This document shows, in pieces, positions 10,547 through 20,790 of a stretch of DNA of 64,000 bases. The stretch covers positions 124,001 to 188,000 of the forward strand of contig CAJNDS010002578.1 of the NCBI GenBank assembly GCA_905221605.1, in the 5' to 3' direction. Origin of the DNA: Symbiodinium natans. Lineage: Eukaryota > Sar > Dinophyceae > Suessiales > Symbiodiniaceae. Each line of letters starts with the position of its first letter. Position 1 is the stretch's first letter. A program made the position numbers and the translations under genes. The notes beneath the pieces are model-generated. The model was not told the origin of the DNA. It did no database searches and saw only the letters and a list, made by a program, of their open reading frames with translations.

Positions 10547-12052
10547 ATGGCCTTCCTCGTCTTGTCCTGCTCTGAGGTGAGGCAATTCCTGCGCCAGGTT
10601 TTTGATGACCTCAACATCCACACATTTCTGGACGCTCCTTGCGGTGACATGACCTGGATGCCGTATGTCAATTTGACGGGTGTTGACTACTATGGTGGCG
10701 ATATTTCACCCAGTCTAGTGGCACACAACACCGACTTGTTTGGAGAAGATGCTCGGTTCGCCAACAAGTTTCAGGTCTTTGACATCACATGCATGATTCC
10801 TCCAAAGATCGACATGATACACACACGAGATGTCTTTCTTCATATCAGCTCCGACCTATCCTTGCGAGCCTTGAAGAATTTTGAGCGAAGTGGATCGGGG
10901 TATGTTGCGATTACGCACTGGCCGGATGCCAGTGGCGACACGAATGAGTACCATCCCACTCGATCAGAGAAGGCATACCCCGAAGCTTTCAAAGTGAAGG
11001 CAAGCGAGGCACAAGTGATTGGTTCTCATAAGTACAATCTTGAGCTGCCCCCCTACTGTTTGCCACCTCCGCTGTACTCGACGCAGAACTTGTTCGGGGT
11101 TCCCGGGTCCAGCGTAATGGGTGTGTGGAAGCTGCCAGCTCTCGGACGAGGCACTCGGCCTCAATGTACGAAGCAAACGGTGGCGTCACCAGCACAACTC
11201 ATTGATTCCTATGAGGTGTCAGTCTGCAGGGGCCAGACATGTACCGCTTCCTTTTCTTCTGGCCTGTTTGCTGATTTTCTGCAGTCGCCCAAGCTCCTAG
11301 GCGGTCCTTTGCAGCCCTGCTGCACAATCTGTGGAGATGTGACAACATCGGCGTGCTCGAACTCCCGGAATGAAGAGCAGATTTTCCTAAGCCATGTACT
11401 GCCCTTTGTGACATACACCATGCCTGACCATCCCGTGTTCTTGGAGATGGGTGGCTATGATGGGTGGCATGAAACCAACACGCACTTTTTGGAGCAATGC
11501 TTGGGTTGGAAGGGCATTCTTATCGAGGCCAATCCCAGAATGTTCAAGAGGATGAAACAGCTTCGACCAGGCACTCTAAACATTCGCAGTGCCATTTGCC
11601 GAGAAGCAGGGCATGTAAAGTTTGCCGGGAATCATCCTGGAGCGCATATCGCGACAGAGCTTGACGATTCGGGGTACACCGTTGCTCCGTGTCGGCCCTT
11701 AAGAGAATTCTTGAGTTCTCTAAACGTCTCGCGCATCGACTTCTTCAGCCTGGACGTGGAGGGTTTTGAGCTTCAGGTTGCAGAGTCTGTGGATTGGTCC
11801 CAGTTCTCGGCAGCCTTCTTGGTAGTCGAGGAGCTCTCAAAGCACCAGCAGAAGAATGAGCAAGTAAGGGAACTGCTCACGCAGCGGGCAGGCATGGAAA
11901 TCCTCGCACAGCAATGCTGGAAGCCAACTGCTTGTGATGCTTATTTTGTGAACCCACGCTTCGTAGATGTGGCTGCTGCCAAGAAGCATCTGGCAAGCGT
12001 GCCTTTGCCCAAGGGATTCCGCCCACCTGACCAGTGCCGACCAAAACTGTAA
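10547..12052 (+). CDS. Two-domain SAM methyltransferase (N-terminal MTase + C-terminal FkbM family)
   Basis: The 501-residue frame holds two methyltransferase-like halves. The first (about 20-190) has LDAPCGDMTW at residue 28, a glycine-poor SAM motif I, then VDYYGGDIS and DMIHTRDVFLH, as in class I small-molecule methyltransferases. The second (about 285-480) begins VFLEMGGYDGW (motif I around residue 300), then GILIEANP and FFSLDVEGFE (around 403). This is the FkbM/Methyltransf_21 signature, a family that methylates sugar or lipid hydroxyls. A Cys-containing linker joins them. The ATG at 10547 is the first one in frame that keeps the whole first domain, but the true start may be an upstream exon. 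It is flanked on both sides by sulfotransferase-like paralogs in the same orientation, suggesting a role in glycan modification. That role is inference. Confidence 0.75.
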   Translation: MAFLVLSCSEVRQFLRQVFDDLNIHTFLDAPCGDMTWMPYVNLTGVDYYGGDISPSLVAHNTDLFGEDARFANKFQVFDITCMIPPKIDMIHTRDVFLHISSDLSLRALKNFERSGSGYVAITHWPDASGDTNEYHPTRSEKAYPEAFKVKASEAQVIGSHKYNLELPPYCLPPPLYSTQNLFGVPGSSVMGVWKLPALGRGTRPQCTKQTVASPAQLIDSYEVSVCRGQTCTASFSSGLFADFLQSPKLLGGPLQPCCTICGDVTTSACSNSRNEEQIFLSHVLPFVTYTMPDHPVFLEMGGYDGWHETNTHFLEQCLGWKGILIEANPRMFKRMKQLRPGTLNIRSAICREAGHVKFAGNHPGAHIATELDDSGYTVAPCRPLREFLSSLNVSRIDFFSLDVEGFELQVAESVDWSQFSAAFLVVEELSKHQQKNEQVRELLTQRAGMEILAQQCWKPTACDAYFVNPRFVDVAAAKKHLASVPLPKGFRPPDQCRPKL

Positions 12053-12966
12053 GGCGACTTTGCAGCGCAGTGCCCAACGCGGCACCTAATTAGCAACGCT
12101 TCACTCAAGTCACCCAAATCGGAGGCCATGTGGTAAAAGGAGCGCGGGCTGAGCGATGATTCTGCTGCCAAGGTGTGGGATAGAGCCTTATCCCCTGCCA
12201 TTTTGTTCAGTCCATGTCCTTCGAGGGCCCGAGGAGTTTGTCTGCGCGCGGTGCTTGCAAGCATTGCTTTCTGCAGGGTTGCATTTGATTATATTTGAGC
12301 ATGCTGAGCTTGTGAGGTTAGCAGCTTGGGATGCCAGCCGGCCCTTGCGTGCTCAAATGCTTCCACGTGCAATGTGATCGCAGGCAGTTGTTGTAAAGCC
12401 CCCTTGTTTCCCTTTAACAGAACAACTTTATAGCCGTTTGTACTGGTCCACGAAAGACTGGCGAAAGATACTGCTTTTCGCGAAAGTTCCGATGTTATGC
12501 TCTGTGGTTGCTGTTGATTTCCTTTCGTGGTAGCAGCTCGCCAACAACTGGTGCTCCAGCTGCGTACTCCTCGCTCAAGTCCCGCCATGCAAACCTCCAG
12601 GGTTTCGTTGGCTTTGTTCACACCAAAGTCCCGCGAAAGTATGGATGAGAAGAATCCGCGAAAGTGCAGGTGGCCTTTGAAGGTCTCAGATGGTCTTCGT
12701 CCAGTGGTTCGCGCATGGCGCGCCTACCCGAGAGCAGCCTGCAGAGATGTACCGCAGCAAGAACTGACCCACCAACGTGCCAATCATTCCAGAACCCTAA
12801 AGTAGACGCTAAGTGCAACGCGCTACAAATCATGGCATACGTAGCACGTTGACATGATACGAACATTTTGTCCCCACGAAAGTTCGCGAAAGTAGCGGGG
12901 AAAGGCATCACCTTTGCGCGAAGAAACGGACTTTCCGCATGAAGGAGTATACAACAACCACCAAAT
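12053..12966. other. Intergenic with repeated GCGAAAGT words
   Basis: No supported gene. Between about 12450 and 12910 the word (G)CGAAAGT or CGAAAG recurs at least seven times (for example at 12450, 12460, 12480, 12636, 12657, 12877 and 12887), irregularly spaced. At 12197 GCCATTTTG resembles part of the dinoflagellate spliced leader but does not continue as one. Confidence 0.45.
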
Positions 12967-13266
12967 ATGTCCAGCATGAAGTTGTTCACAGATGATACCG
13001 TTCAGACCCATATGAAACTCGTCAGTACCTTCTTTGATTTGGTGTGCCGCACGTCCCCGGCCATGGCCAAAAAGCGGAAGAGCGTGACTGCAACTGGCTG
13101 CAGGAACGTCACCCTGAGCGAGCTCAAGCGAGTGATTTTCACCCTCGCTGAGGTCGCTGCTGGCATCAGGCTTGAACATGGTGACATATGGCTCTGGCCG
13201 AATGATGAGGAGGCAAACAAGCAATTCCCCTGGCAGTACCGCCGCTGCTTGCACACCTTCGCATGA
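12967..13266 (+). CDS. Possible small protein, unrecognised
   Basis: A 99-residue frame begins MSSMKLFTDD and contains a balanced composition with an amphipathic stretch (LSELKRVIFTLAEV). I do not recognise it. It sits between two host-like genes in the same orientation and could be an exon of something larger, or chance. Confidence 0.2.
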   Translation: MSSMKLFTDDTVQTHMKLVSTFFDLVCRTSPAMAKKRKSVTATGCRNVTLSELKRVIFTLAEVAAGIRLEHGDIWLWPNDEEANKQFPWQYRRCLHTFA

Positions 13267-13384
13267 TTTTTTTGGCGTGGGGGAACTTTGGGTGGGTGTT
13301 CAAGCTTGAGTTGCTCCAAGCGTTAGGGCTTGCAACAGGCGCCGTGCGCTCACGGCGCGACAAAGGGTTTGAAACAAAAACCGG

Positions 13385-13510
13385 TGTTTTGCGACAAGGC
13401 TTGCGCGACAAGGCTTGCGCGACAAGGCTTGCGCGACAAGGCTTGCTAAGGGTTTGCAACAAAGCTGGCGCGACAAGGGGGGCGACAAGGGTTTGCAACA
13501 AGGTGGGGTC
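13385..13510 (+). repeat. Tandem 14-bp repeat (GCGACAAGGCTTGC)
   Basis: GCGACAAGGCTTGC repeats about four times head to tail at 13391-13446. Looser copies (GACAAGGGTTTGCAACAA) run to about 13503 and an earlier one (ACAAAGGGTTTGAAAC) lies at 13360. Translated frames are artefacts. Confidence 0.85.
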
Positions 13511-14287
13511 CGATCAACGGGGTTTTGAGCCATACCCAGTTTAGCAGATGTCAAAACTGGCCATGATGAAACATGTAAAATCCCACGTGCGGCACGCGTA
13601 AGGTTCTGTGCAAGGGGTGGCAACAAGTTTGACCGTGTTCCGCGTAAGCTTACGGAGTCCCTGGTGTCCTTGTGTTGTTCCTTGGTGTCCTGGAACTCTG
13701 AGGTCCAAGCAGTCACGATGATCAATGCAGGTGAAGTGTGCTCCGTATTGACGTCTTAGGTCTAAAAGCTTGGCTTGCGAGAAACTACGCATGTGCAAAT
13801 CACACCAATCAGAGGGTAAGTAAGCCCGAGCAGACAAGCATTTCCAAACAATGGATTCCCATGTCTACTACCTCAGGCTGATCTGAACCAGCTCAGACAC
13901 AGTGCAGCAGGCCGTCATAAATACCTTAGATTACATTGGTGGTTGCAACCATCCTATAGAGCCATGGAGATAGAGTTGGTGAAGCACCGTGCCGGAGAGT
14001 ATGGCCTGGGAGTTCTACTTGCTCTGGTATCTGCTTTACCCGTTGTGTATTACTGGCACGATATGCACTGCCCCTTGCCATAACGCATATGGAATCACTG
14101 GTGTGCCTTGGTAGGCATCCGAGATGCTGTTGAGACTTAGGCGAGCCCCGACCGCGGCTTTCACAAGCTTCGACAAGTGCATCAAGCGTTGAAGACTGGC
14201 TTTGTGGTTTCGGAGACCGTCGACCTGCGCCTTGGCATCACTATTCTTCGTGTATCCTAGCAGTGCAGCTCCCCAAGTTTTGAGGTC
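13511..14287. other. Intergenic, nothing recognised
   Basis: Mixed-composition DNA with only short frames. The last ~100 bases before the next gene may include an upstream exon for it, since its homology to the paralog starts without a nearby ATG. Confidence 0.35.
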
Positions 14288-14308
14288 GCAGAAATCTCGT
14301 GGCGTGCC

Positions 14309-15298
14309 GTGGAAGTTGCTTTGTCATCCAGTTGCGGCTTTGTTGGCAGCACGGCTATTCCTGCGAACCGATTTGCAATCATGGCAGTTCACCATCAGTT
14401 TATGACTGGAAGTGACGCACTTACTGTGAGTCTCCATTGGCATGCAATGAAAAGGGGGATGCGGTGGGCAGGCTGCCAGCTTAGCGACCGTTGGATACGG
14501 CAGAATTTGTCCTGTCTGGCCAAACATACGAGTGAACAGGCTAAGCTTCAAGCTCTTGACTTCGAAACGCGCCACTTGCTTGAATTGCCAGAGTGGTGGC
14601 TTTGCAAACCCGACTTGAAAAAGTGTGATTTCTGCGATGGCCAATGGTTCGACCAGCTGCTGGTCGCATACGAAAGCCTGCTGGGCTCTTCGGTACATTT
14701 GTTCATACCCGTCAAAGAAGCGCATTCTCATTTGTGGTCGGTGTTGCAATGGACGCAAACGCCATTCGCACAGTTCAACGTGACCAGGAAGATGTGGAAC
14801 CCACTCGCAAAAACCTGGCGTTTGCTTGAAGAAGAACATGTGGAACACTTTATTGCGGGATGGCCATTCAATCGTTCAAGCAGGCTGCATGTCATGCTTG
14901 CGGACAGACCTTCAGAATCCTTGGTCATGTTTCGAAGAACCTTGAACTGGTCCTTGAGGGATGCTTTGTTCGTGACAGGCAGCTCTGTCGAGAAAGCTTT
15001 TGTCCAGGTCCCCAGCGATCCTCCCGTTCTGTATGAGCATCTGGCTGTGGATCAGAAGATTTACAAGAAATTGCATGCAGAGTTTGAGGCAGAACTGCAC
15101 GGGTTCAGGTCGAAGGAGACAGGCTTCGAACGTGAAGTATTAGCCCATGAGCGAATCATGGAAGCATTGCCAGGCACTTGTGGCCAGCAGGAAGCCCACA
15201 TGCCAGATAGCTTGTTGGCACAGCTGTGCCGTGCACACGCCAGTGAAGTGGATGTGCACCGCTACAATCAGAAGTATCACTGCATCGCCGAAGCCTGA
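14309..15298 (+). CDS. Gal-3-O-sulfotransferase-like paralog with degenerate PAPS loop (partial 5')
   Basis: This is a diverged paralog of the protein at 7701: SSCGF, RFAIM against RFAMF, RWAGC, DGQWF(E/D)QLL, FIP(I/V), SLVMFRRT(V/L)NWSLRD, GFEREVLAHERI and LAQ(F/L)CR occur in the same order. In place of MHKTASGT it has VHHQFMTGSD, so the phosphosulfate-binding Lys/Ser/Thr pattern is lost while the rest is kept. It may be catalytically dead or have changed its donor. There is no ATG at the homologous start: similarity reaches back to about 14288 (EISWRAVEV against PETLWQVLE), and the first ATG in frame is at 14381, inside the domain. An upstream exon or non-ATG start is therefore likely. Same orientation as the paralog. 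Confidence 0.65.
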   Translation: MEVALSSSCGFVGSTAIPANRFAIMAVHHQFMTGSDALTVSLHWHAMKRGMRWAGCQLSDRWIRQNLSCLAKHTSEQAKLQALDFETRHLLELPEWWLCKPDLKKCDFCDGQWFDQLLVAYESLLGSSVHLFIPVKEAHSHLWSVLQWTQTPFAQFNVTRKMWNPLAKTWRLLEEEHVEHFIAGWPFNRSSRLHVMLADRPSESLVMFRRTLNWSLRDALFVTGSSVEKAFVQVPSDPPVLYEHLAVDQKIYKKLHAEFEAELHGFRSKETGFEREVLAHERIMEALPGTCGQQEAHMPDSLLAQLCRAHASEVDVHRYNQKYHCIAEA

Positions 15299-16491
15299 CA
15301 GCTGACAAAACGTCTCCTAGGCGTTTTCCAATTGGGTGGGGTTGACAATGTGCTTGAACTCCTATACTTCCTGAAATGTTTTTATTGAGTCTGGGATGCC
15401 ATGGTGTTGGGTGTTTTTTGAGTTTGGCTTGCCAAGAAAATATGATATAACAGAATATAACACACAAATACACATATATGCCTATATATATATATATATA
15501 TATATATATTGTATTTATGGTTTTTATGTGTCATGAGGGCCTTTGTCGCTTCGCGTACGGCCCGAGACTAAGGCTTTTCCTTTGAGTGATGCCGCCTGCA
15601 AGTGAAATGACACTTGTCCTCGCCTATATGTCCTGCTCCTGTTGTAGGGCATTAAGTGCGGGGGCTTGACCCACATAATCCCCCATCCTTAGAATCCGCC
15701 CCCCCCCCCCCCCCCCCCTTAGCAGAGATTACTACGCAATCACGCTCCTGCCCACCTGCTGCCCCACTATGGCGTAGGTGTAAGGAGCCGGTCACCTCAG
15801 GGCAAAATTTGTTGCGGGTATTGGGAGGGGCCCACAGCCAACTTTTGGTGGGTTTTTGGGGTTTAGGAGCCATTGGCCTTGATCGGATTGGGGGAGGGCC
15901 TAGTGGGGGCCTGGCCTTGCGCAAGAGGATTAGAACCTCCGAGCCTTGGGCTTAGAGATTAGGGCCTAGTGGGCTTTTGGGTTTTAGGATTTAGGAGCCA
16001 CGCCTTGCGCTTTAGGGCAACTTGGAGCTTGGATTTTCGGATTTAGGGCCCAGCCACCCTTCGGCATCCCTATTCGAACAAGTCCTTCCATTAAGCGTTC
16101 CTGCCTGAGCCATGGGCAGTGTGACTGCTGCCTGGTCACGACATACCCTTTTGGGCCTGATGACGCAGAGTGGGCAAGGAGGAGGTGTGGCTTCTGGGCA
16201 GGCTCTTAGCTCCTGAGCCCAAGGGGCAGGAGAGGGGCCCGTGGACGCTGGCGCAGGGTGCCGAGAGTGCAGTGGCGCGGGGGACTCGCTACGGAGGCTG
16301 CCACGTGCCGGACACAGTGCCTGCTGGCTACTTGGCCGCCCATCCCTTTTACTGGTGGCAGAGCGCTATAAGGGCTTTCGCCCTAATGCAGACCCGCTGC
16401 CAGGACTGCCGCCGGCCTCGCGCCCGCCCCGGACGGCCTCCCGCCGGCCAACGTTCCTCCCGTAATGTTCTAAACTAAGGCTGCGCCGACT
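15299..16491. other. Intergenic with (TA)n and poly-C
   Basis: Contains a (TA)n microsatellite at 15481-15511 and a 20-base C run at 15699-15718. At 15830-16040 TTAGG/TTTAGG words recur (GGTTTAGGAGCC, TTTTAGGATTTAGGAGCC, GATTTAGGGCC), resembling the tract at 3490-4060. No gene supported. Confidence 0.5.
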
Positions 16492-18260
16492 GTGTGGAGC
16501 CAGTGCTTTGCTCCAGCCCTGGCCGCGGTAGCACCACGTCCCTCCAAGCCTGTGAGCTCCGAAGTCTGTCCTTCACCCAGCCCTTTGCGGGGTTGGGGGG
16601 AAAAGGGCGCTGCGCTGCGGAAGGTGAGGTGCGTGTCTAACTCTGCCGCTACCTGCGTTTCCGATCTCTCTGCGGAGGACGTGCTCGCTGCCGTCCCTCT
16701 GCGGCCGGGCCCTCGGGCAGACTACTTGCGGGAGGCCCTTAACGCAGCCCACGGACGAGGTCGCCGCAAACTTGACCGTTGTCTCCTGCTGTCGGTTCGT
16801 GGCGACTTGCCACGCGCCTTGCTGGGGGCACCCTTTACGTGGTCCCCAAAGGAGCCGACGATGTCAGGCCAATAGCTGTGGGGGAGTGTCTGCGGCGCCT
16901 TGCTTCAAAGTGCTTCTGCGCCGCTGTCAAGGATGCCGCTCGCAGCTACCCTGCCCCACATCAGCTTGGAATCGCAGTGTTTCACGGAACCGAAGCGGCT
17001 GTGCATGTTGCTCGCCGCTGGGCTCACCGGCGTGCCAGCCATGTTAGCAAGTGCTTCCTAACGGTTGATTTCTCCAACGCATTCAACACTCAGTGTGGAC
17101 CAGGCAGCCCTGTTGCGCGAAGTTCGGCTCCGCCTCCTTGGGTTGGCGCCTATGTCGAGTGGTGCTACGGCAGGCGCTCGCATCTTGTCTTCGAAGGGAA
17201 CGCCGTGACCTCTGAGGCGGGCGTTGGGGTTGTTTGGGCCCGTGTACTCTTCGCCCTCGCCCTCCAGCCTGCACACGGCCTTTGGAAACGCTGAGCGGCC
17301 AGACCTTGGTTTCGCTTTCCATGACGTCTGCGTGGCTGGGGATGGGCCGCCTCTCGGCTGCCCGTGCGACAAGTAACAAGTAGGCTTGAGCCTGAGCCCG
17401 GCCAAGTGTGTGCTCACCACCTGCAGCGGGGACGGCGTTGTTGGGCGACACCTCTTCCCGCCGCGTGGTCATTAACCGCGCGGGGCCTTCACGCTGCTCG
17501 GCGCAGCCATCGTTCACAGGCTGCCCTCCTCCCCCTCCTTTTCCTCCGAGAGTGTGCAGCGTGCTGCAAAGTGGTTTACGGCGTATCCCCACCCCAGCTC
17601 CATGACCAAGCCCTGGCCACTTTTTGATGAGAAAGTATGTGGATGCCTGGAACAGGTTTGTGCAGGGGCCCTTACCGCTGATGCCTGGGAGCTCGCGGCA
17701 TTATCTCTACTGGAGCTGGCGGCCTGGGCCTCCGCACGCAGCAATGCGGCCTACGTTGCTTCTGTGCTTATCGACCCACGCCGCTCCTTTGAGCTCAATG
17801 GTGCCTCGCTGCCTTCAGCCATGATGTGCTCGCTGCCGGCCGTGTCCCAGTTGAGACGCCCTCGGACAGCAAAAGCTGTCACAGTCGCTTGACCGCCGCC
17901 TTCCAGCAGTTGAGCGCCGCGGGCCTTCCGCGCCCATCTTCATTGGAGCAAGTGCGTGGTTGCACGCGCCGCCTGCCGAGGCTCTTGGTCTGCAGGTCAC
18001 CGCAGCACTCTTCAAGGTCATGCTCCGTCAGCGCCTGCGCCTCCCAGTCGGATGAAGCATGCCCTTTGTGCGACGGGGTGAACGACCGCGCAGGGACCAT
18101 GCCCGGGCCTGCCCTTACGGGGGGTTATCGAGTGCGCCATAATCGGCTGCGGTCCCTCTTGGCAGCCCGCGCCCAAGCTCTTCCTGTCAAATGGGGAGGC
18201 TTAGGACTCCTCAGCGCGAGGTACGAAATTGGCGTAGAAGTGATGCAGGTGGCGGATTTG
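16492..18260 (+). pseudogene. Degenerate non-LTR-type reverse transcriptase
   Basis: Pieces of one RT-like protein lie in order but in alternating frames. First is LYVVPKGADDVRPIAVGECL (about 16835-16893), an RT motif 1/2 region. LTVDFSNAFNT (about 17058-17090) follows as motif A with its Asp. About 800 bases later comes LPVKWGGLGLLSARY (about 18182), typical of the RT C-terminal part, preceded by ACPLCDGVND and RVRHNRLRSLL, a Cys/His zinc-binding tail. No motif C (xxDD) could be found in frame. At least three frame changes are needed, so it is dead. Exact clade unknown. It is G/C-rich compared with the AT-rich DNA that follows. Confidence 0.55.
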
Positions 18261-20661
18261 TCTTCCTTGGTCTCTAGCTGTCAAACTCAAGCTCATGTGA
18301 GTCGATTGCTTCCGAGCGTGAACGATTTCGGTAGTATGGAGCGAGGCGCAGCAATCAGACACATCCTCTCATTCTTCCCCAATATGCCCAACAGATAGCT
18401 GACCCACAATACCTGCTTCAACAGAGTCCTATGCTCCAATCACTGGGAACCTTTCCCAGAAACCCTCTTTCTCCCTTTCTTGTTTGTGGGCCGGCTCGGT
18501 TGCTGGCGGCACGCGCAAGCATTTATACTTAGAATGATAAGATCTTCGTTTACATATATTTAGATATAAGTAGGAATGATAATCGGAATAAAAATGGAAA
18601 TAAAAGAATCATAATGATAATCATCAAAAAATGAGAATAATCAGTATAATATTAATAATGATAAGAAGAATCATAGATAAAAAATAAATGATAAAGAGAA
18701 AAATAAATAGAATAATATTAGAAGAAGAAGATTAATAATGAATAATCATCTTAAATCCTAAACCTACGGGACTTCTCGAAGGATTTCGATTTCAAGTAGA
18801 CGAGGATTCTCCCAAAACTAAAAACATCATGTAACCCAAGAAACATTTTTTTTAGTTTTTTGTTTTGCAGAGATTTGCCTTTTTTGATTAAAGTCACAAA
18901 AAATCATGTGTTTTTTTAGTTCGAAGGAACGAAAAGAGAAGTGTAGAAGAAGGATCTAAAGTCCTCTTAAATCTTGAACCGAAGAGACCTCTCGAGCCGA
19001 AGGGTTCGGGGACCGAAAAGTCGAAAAACCAAAAAGCCGAAAAGTCGAAAAGCCGAAAAGCCGGAAAGCTGGAAACCGGGGAAGAGGGGGAAGCCCGAGA
19101 AGCCCGGGAAGCTCGGAAAAGTGGGAAAGCGAAAATGCGGAAATGCGAAAAAACGAAAAAAAGGAAAACCGAAAAACCGAAAAAACCCGCAAAAAAAACT
19201 AAGAACCCCCCCCCAAAAAAAAGCAACAAAAACGAAAAACCCAAAAAACGCCCAAAAAAACACAAAACACAAAAAAAAAACAAGAAAAGATCAGAAAACC
19301 AAAAAGGCAAAAAAGCAAAAATCCCAAAACCATGGAGGCCGGGAGGCCGCCATTTATGCTTTGGAATTTCCCGAGGATTTTTTTTGGTTTGTTTCGGTCA
19401 AAACCAAAAACAAAATTTTTTGTTTTCGAGCCCTAGGACCCTAGGAAACGCAAAAATCAAAAAAACACATGGGGTCTTTTGGTTTTTCATCCTCACATTC
19501 GAGAATTACAAACCCTAAATCCTAAATTTGGGAGATCTCTCGAGCCGAAGGATTTCACGGGAAACCCCAAAAACCCAAAAACCAAAAAAACCAAAAATCC
19601 AAAAACCCAACAAAAAAACAAAACACCAAAAAACCAAAAAAACAAAGCCATGGACGCCGGGAGGCAATTTTTTGGTTTTTTTATATTTTCTGGAGGAATT
19701 TTCGATTTTTTTGATCAACACCAAAAAGAATATGTTTTTTGATTCCGAGTCCCAAGGAAGGCAATAGATCTTCATCCTTTGGATATTTGGATTGATGATT
19801 GAGAAGGCAACAATCAGAGAAAAAAACATATATTTTTTGATTGTTCATCCAATAAACAAAAAAGCCATGTTTTTTTAAATTGATTTATAGAGGGGATTGC
19901 ATCTTGCACTTCAGAAGCAACGCCGGCGTACATGCAGACCTGTGGCGATAGTCCGGCGTGCGAGATTCATGAAAGATTCTATGGGCCGAAAATGTAATGG
20001 CTTATTGTCAGGATGATCCCCTTTACGTAGGATTGCTGATTATTTTGTGAACCAAGGTTTGGTTGAGTTGGGCCGGTTTGTTTGTGATCGTGACACGAAT
20101 CTCCAAGTTCTTTTCTAATTCGGGGTTATGGCGGGTCATGGAAGAGAAATTATGGACTCGTGATGGTATTGTGTGGTTTCCCGAGATCCTGGATATTGAG
20201 GTATCAGGGATATATCTATATTTTCATTTGGGTATTGTCGAGCATAAATCTCGATTCGTCCATTGGGAGATTGCAGAAAAAGTCGTTTCTCATTATATGA
20301 ATCTCTGAGGAGGATTCATGCTTTTGGGGAGCGTATATCTTTTGCTCCGTTCTCTTGCCATCTATACCTTGATATCGCTGAGTTCTCATCGACCATCTTT
20401 ACGACCTCCTCAGATTCGAAAATCAAAAACAATATGAGGATGTTTATGGTTTTGACCAAGAAAAACCAAAAAAGCACGAGAATACTAACATGTCCAAAAA
20501 AATGGCCTCCCGGACTCCATAGCTTTGGTTTTTTAGTTTGTGGTTTATTTTTGTGCTTTTTGTTGTTTATTTTTCGTATGCGTTTTGTTGTTGTTTTTTT
20601 GCATTTTTTTGTTTTTGTGTTTTTTTTGTTTTTTGTTTTATCGTTTTATTTGTTTGTTTTT

Positions 20662-20666
<5 letters not shown>
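18261..20666. other. AT-rich and CCAAAA-rich low-complexity DNA with dispersed repeat units
   Basis: 18530-18760 is almost all A/T/G as GAATAAT-type words. 19010-19330 consists of CCGAAAAG and CCAAAAA words. Two related units at about 19325-19460 and 19640-19765 share CCATGG(A)(G/C)GCCGGGAGGC, then a T-rich stretch, GGAATTTTC, CCAAAAA and a TTTTTGATTCCGAGTCC-like end. A third, inverted, trace is at about 20455-20520 (GGCCTCCCGGACTCCAT). They look like diverged copies of one interspersed element. No ORF here is convincing; those present are Lys/Pro or Phe/Leu artefacts. Confidence 0.55.
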
Positions 20667-20702
<36 letters not shown>

Positions 20703-20706
20703 TCTC

Positions 20707-20778
<72 letters not shown>

Positions 20779-20790
20779 GTGTGTGTGTGT
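20667..20790 (+). repeat. (CT)n then (GT)n microsatellite at the left edge of the giant element
   Basis: Long CT repeat with one CATCTCGT interruption, changing through CTGTCTCTG into GTGTGTGTGTG. The left terminal repeat of the giant element starts in the GT part, and the right terminal repeat ends in another GT tract (52022-52040). The element may have inserted into, or ends in, GT repeats; this blurs its exact boundary by about ten bases. Confidence 0.9.

Noticed and set aside
12190-12215. Possible relic of the dinoflagellate spliced leader (GCCATTTTG)
   Set aside because: Only nine bases agree and the following GCTCAAG is absent.
18894-19830. Lys-rich or Phe-rich ORFs
   Set aside because: Translation of CCGAAAAG and CCAAAAA repeats; no motif.
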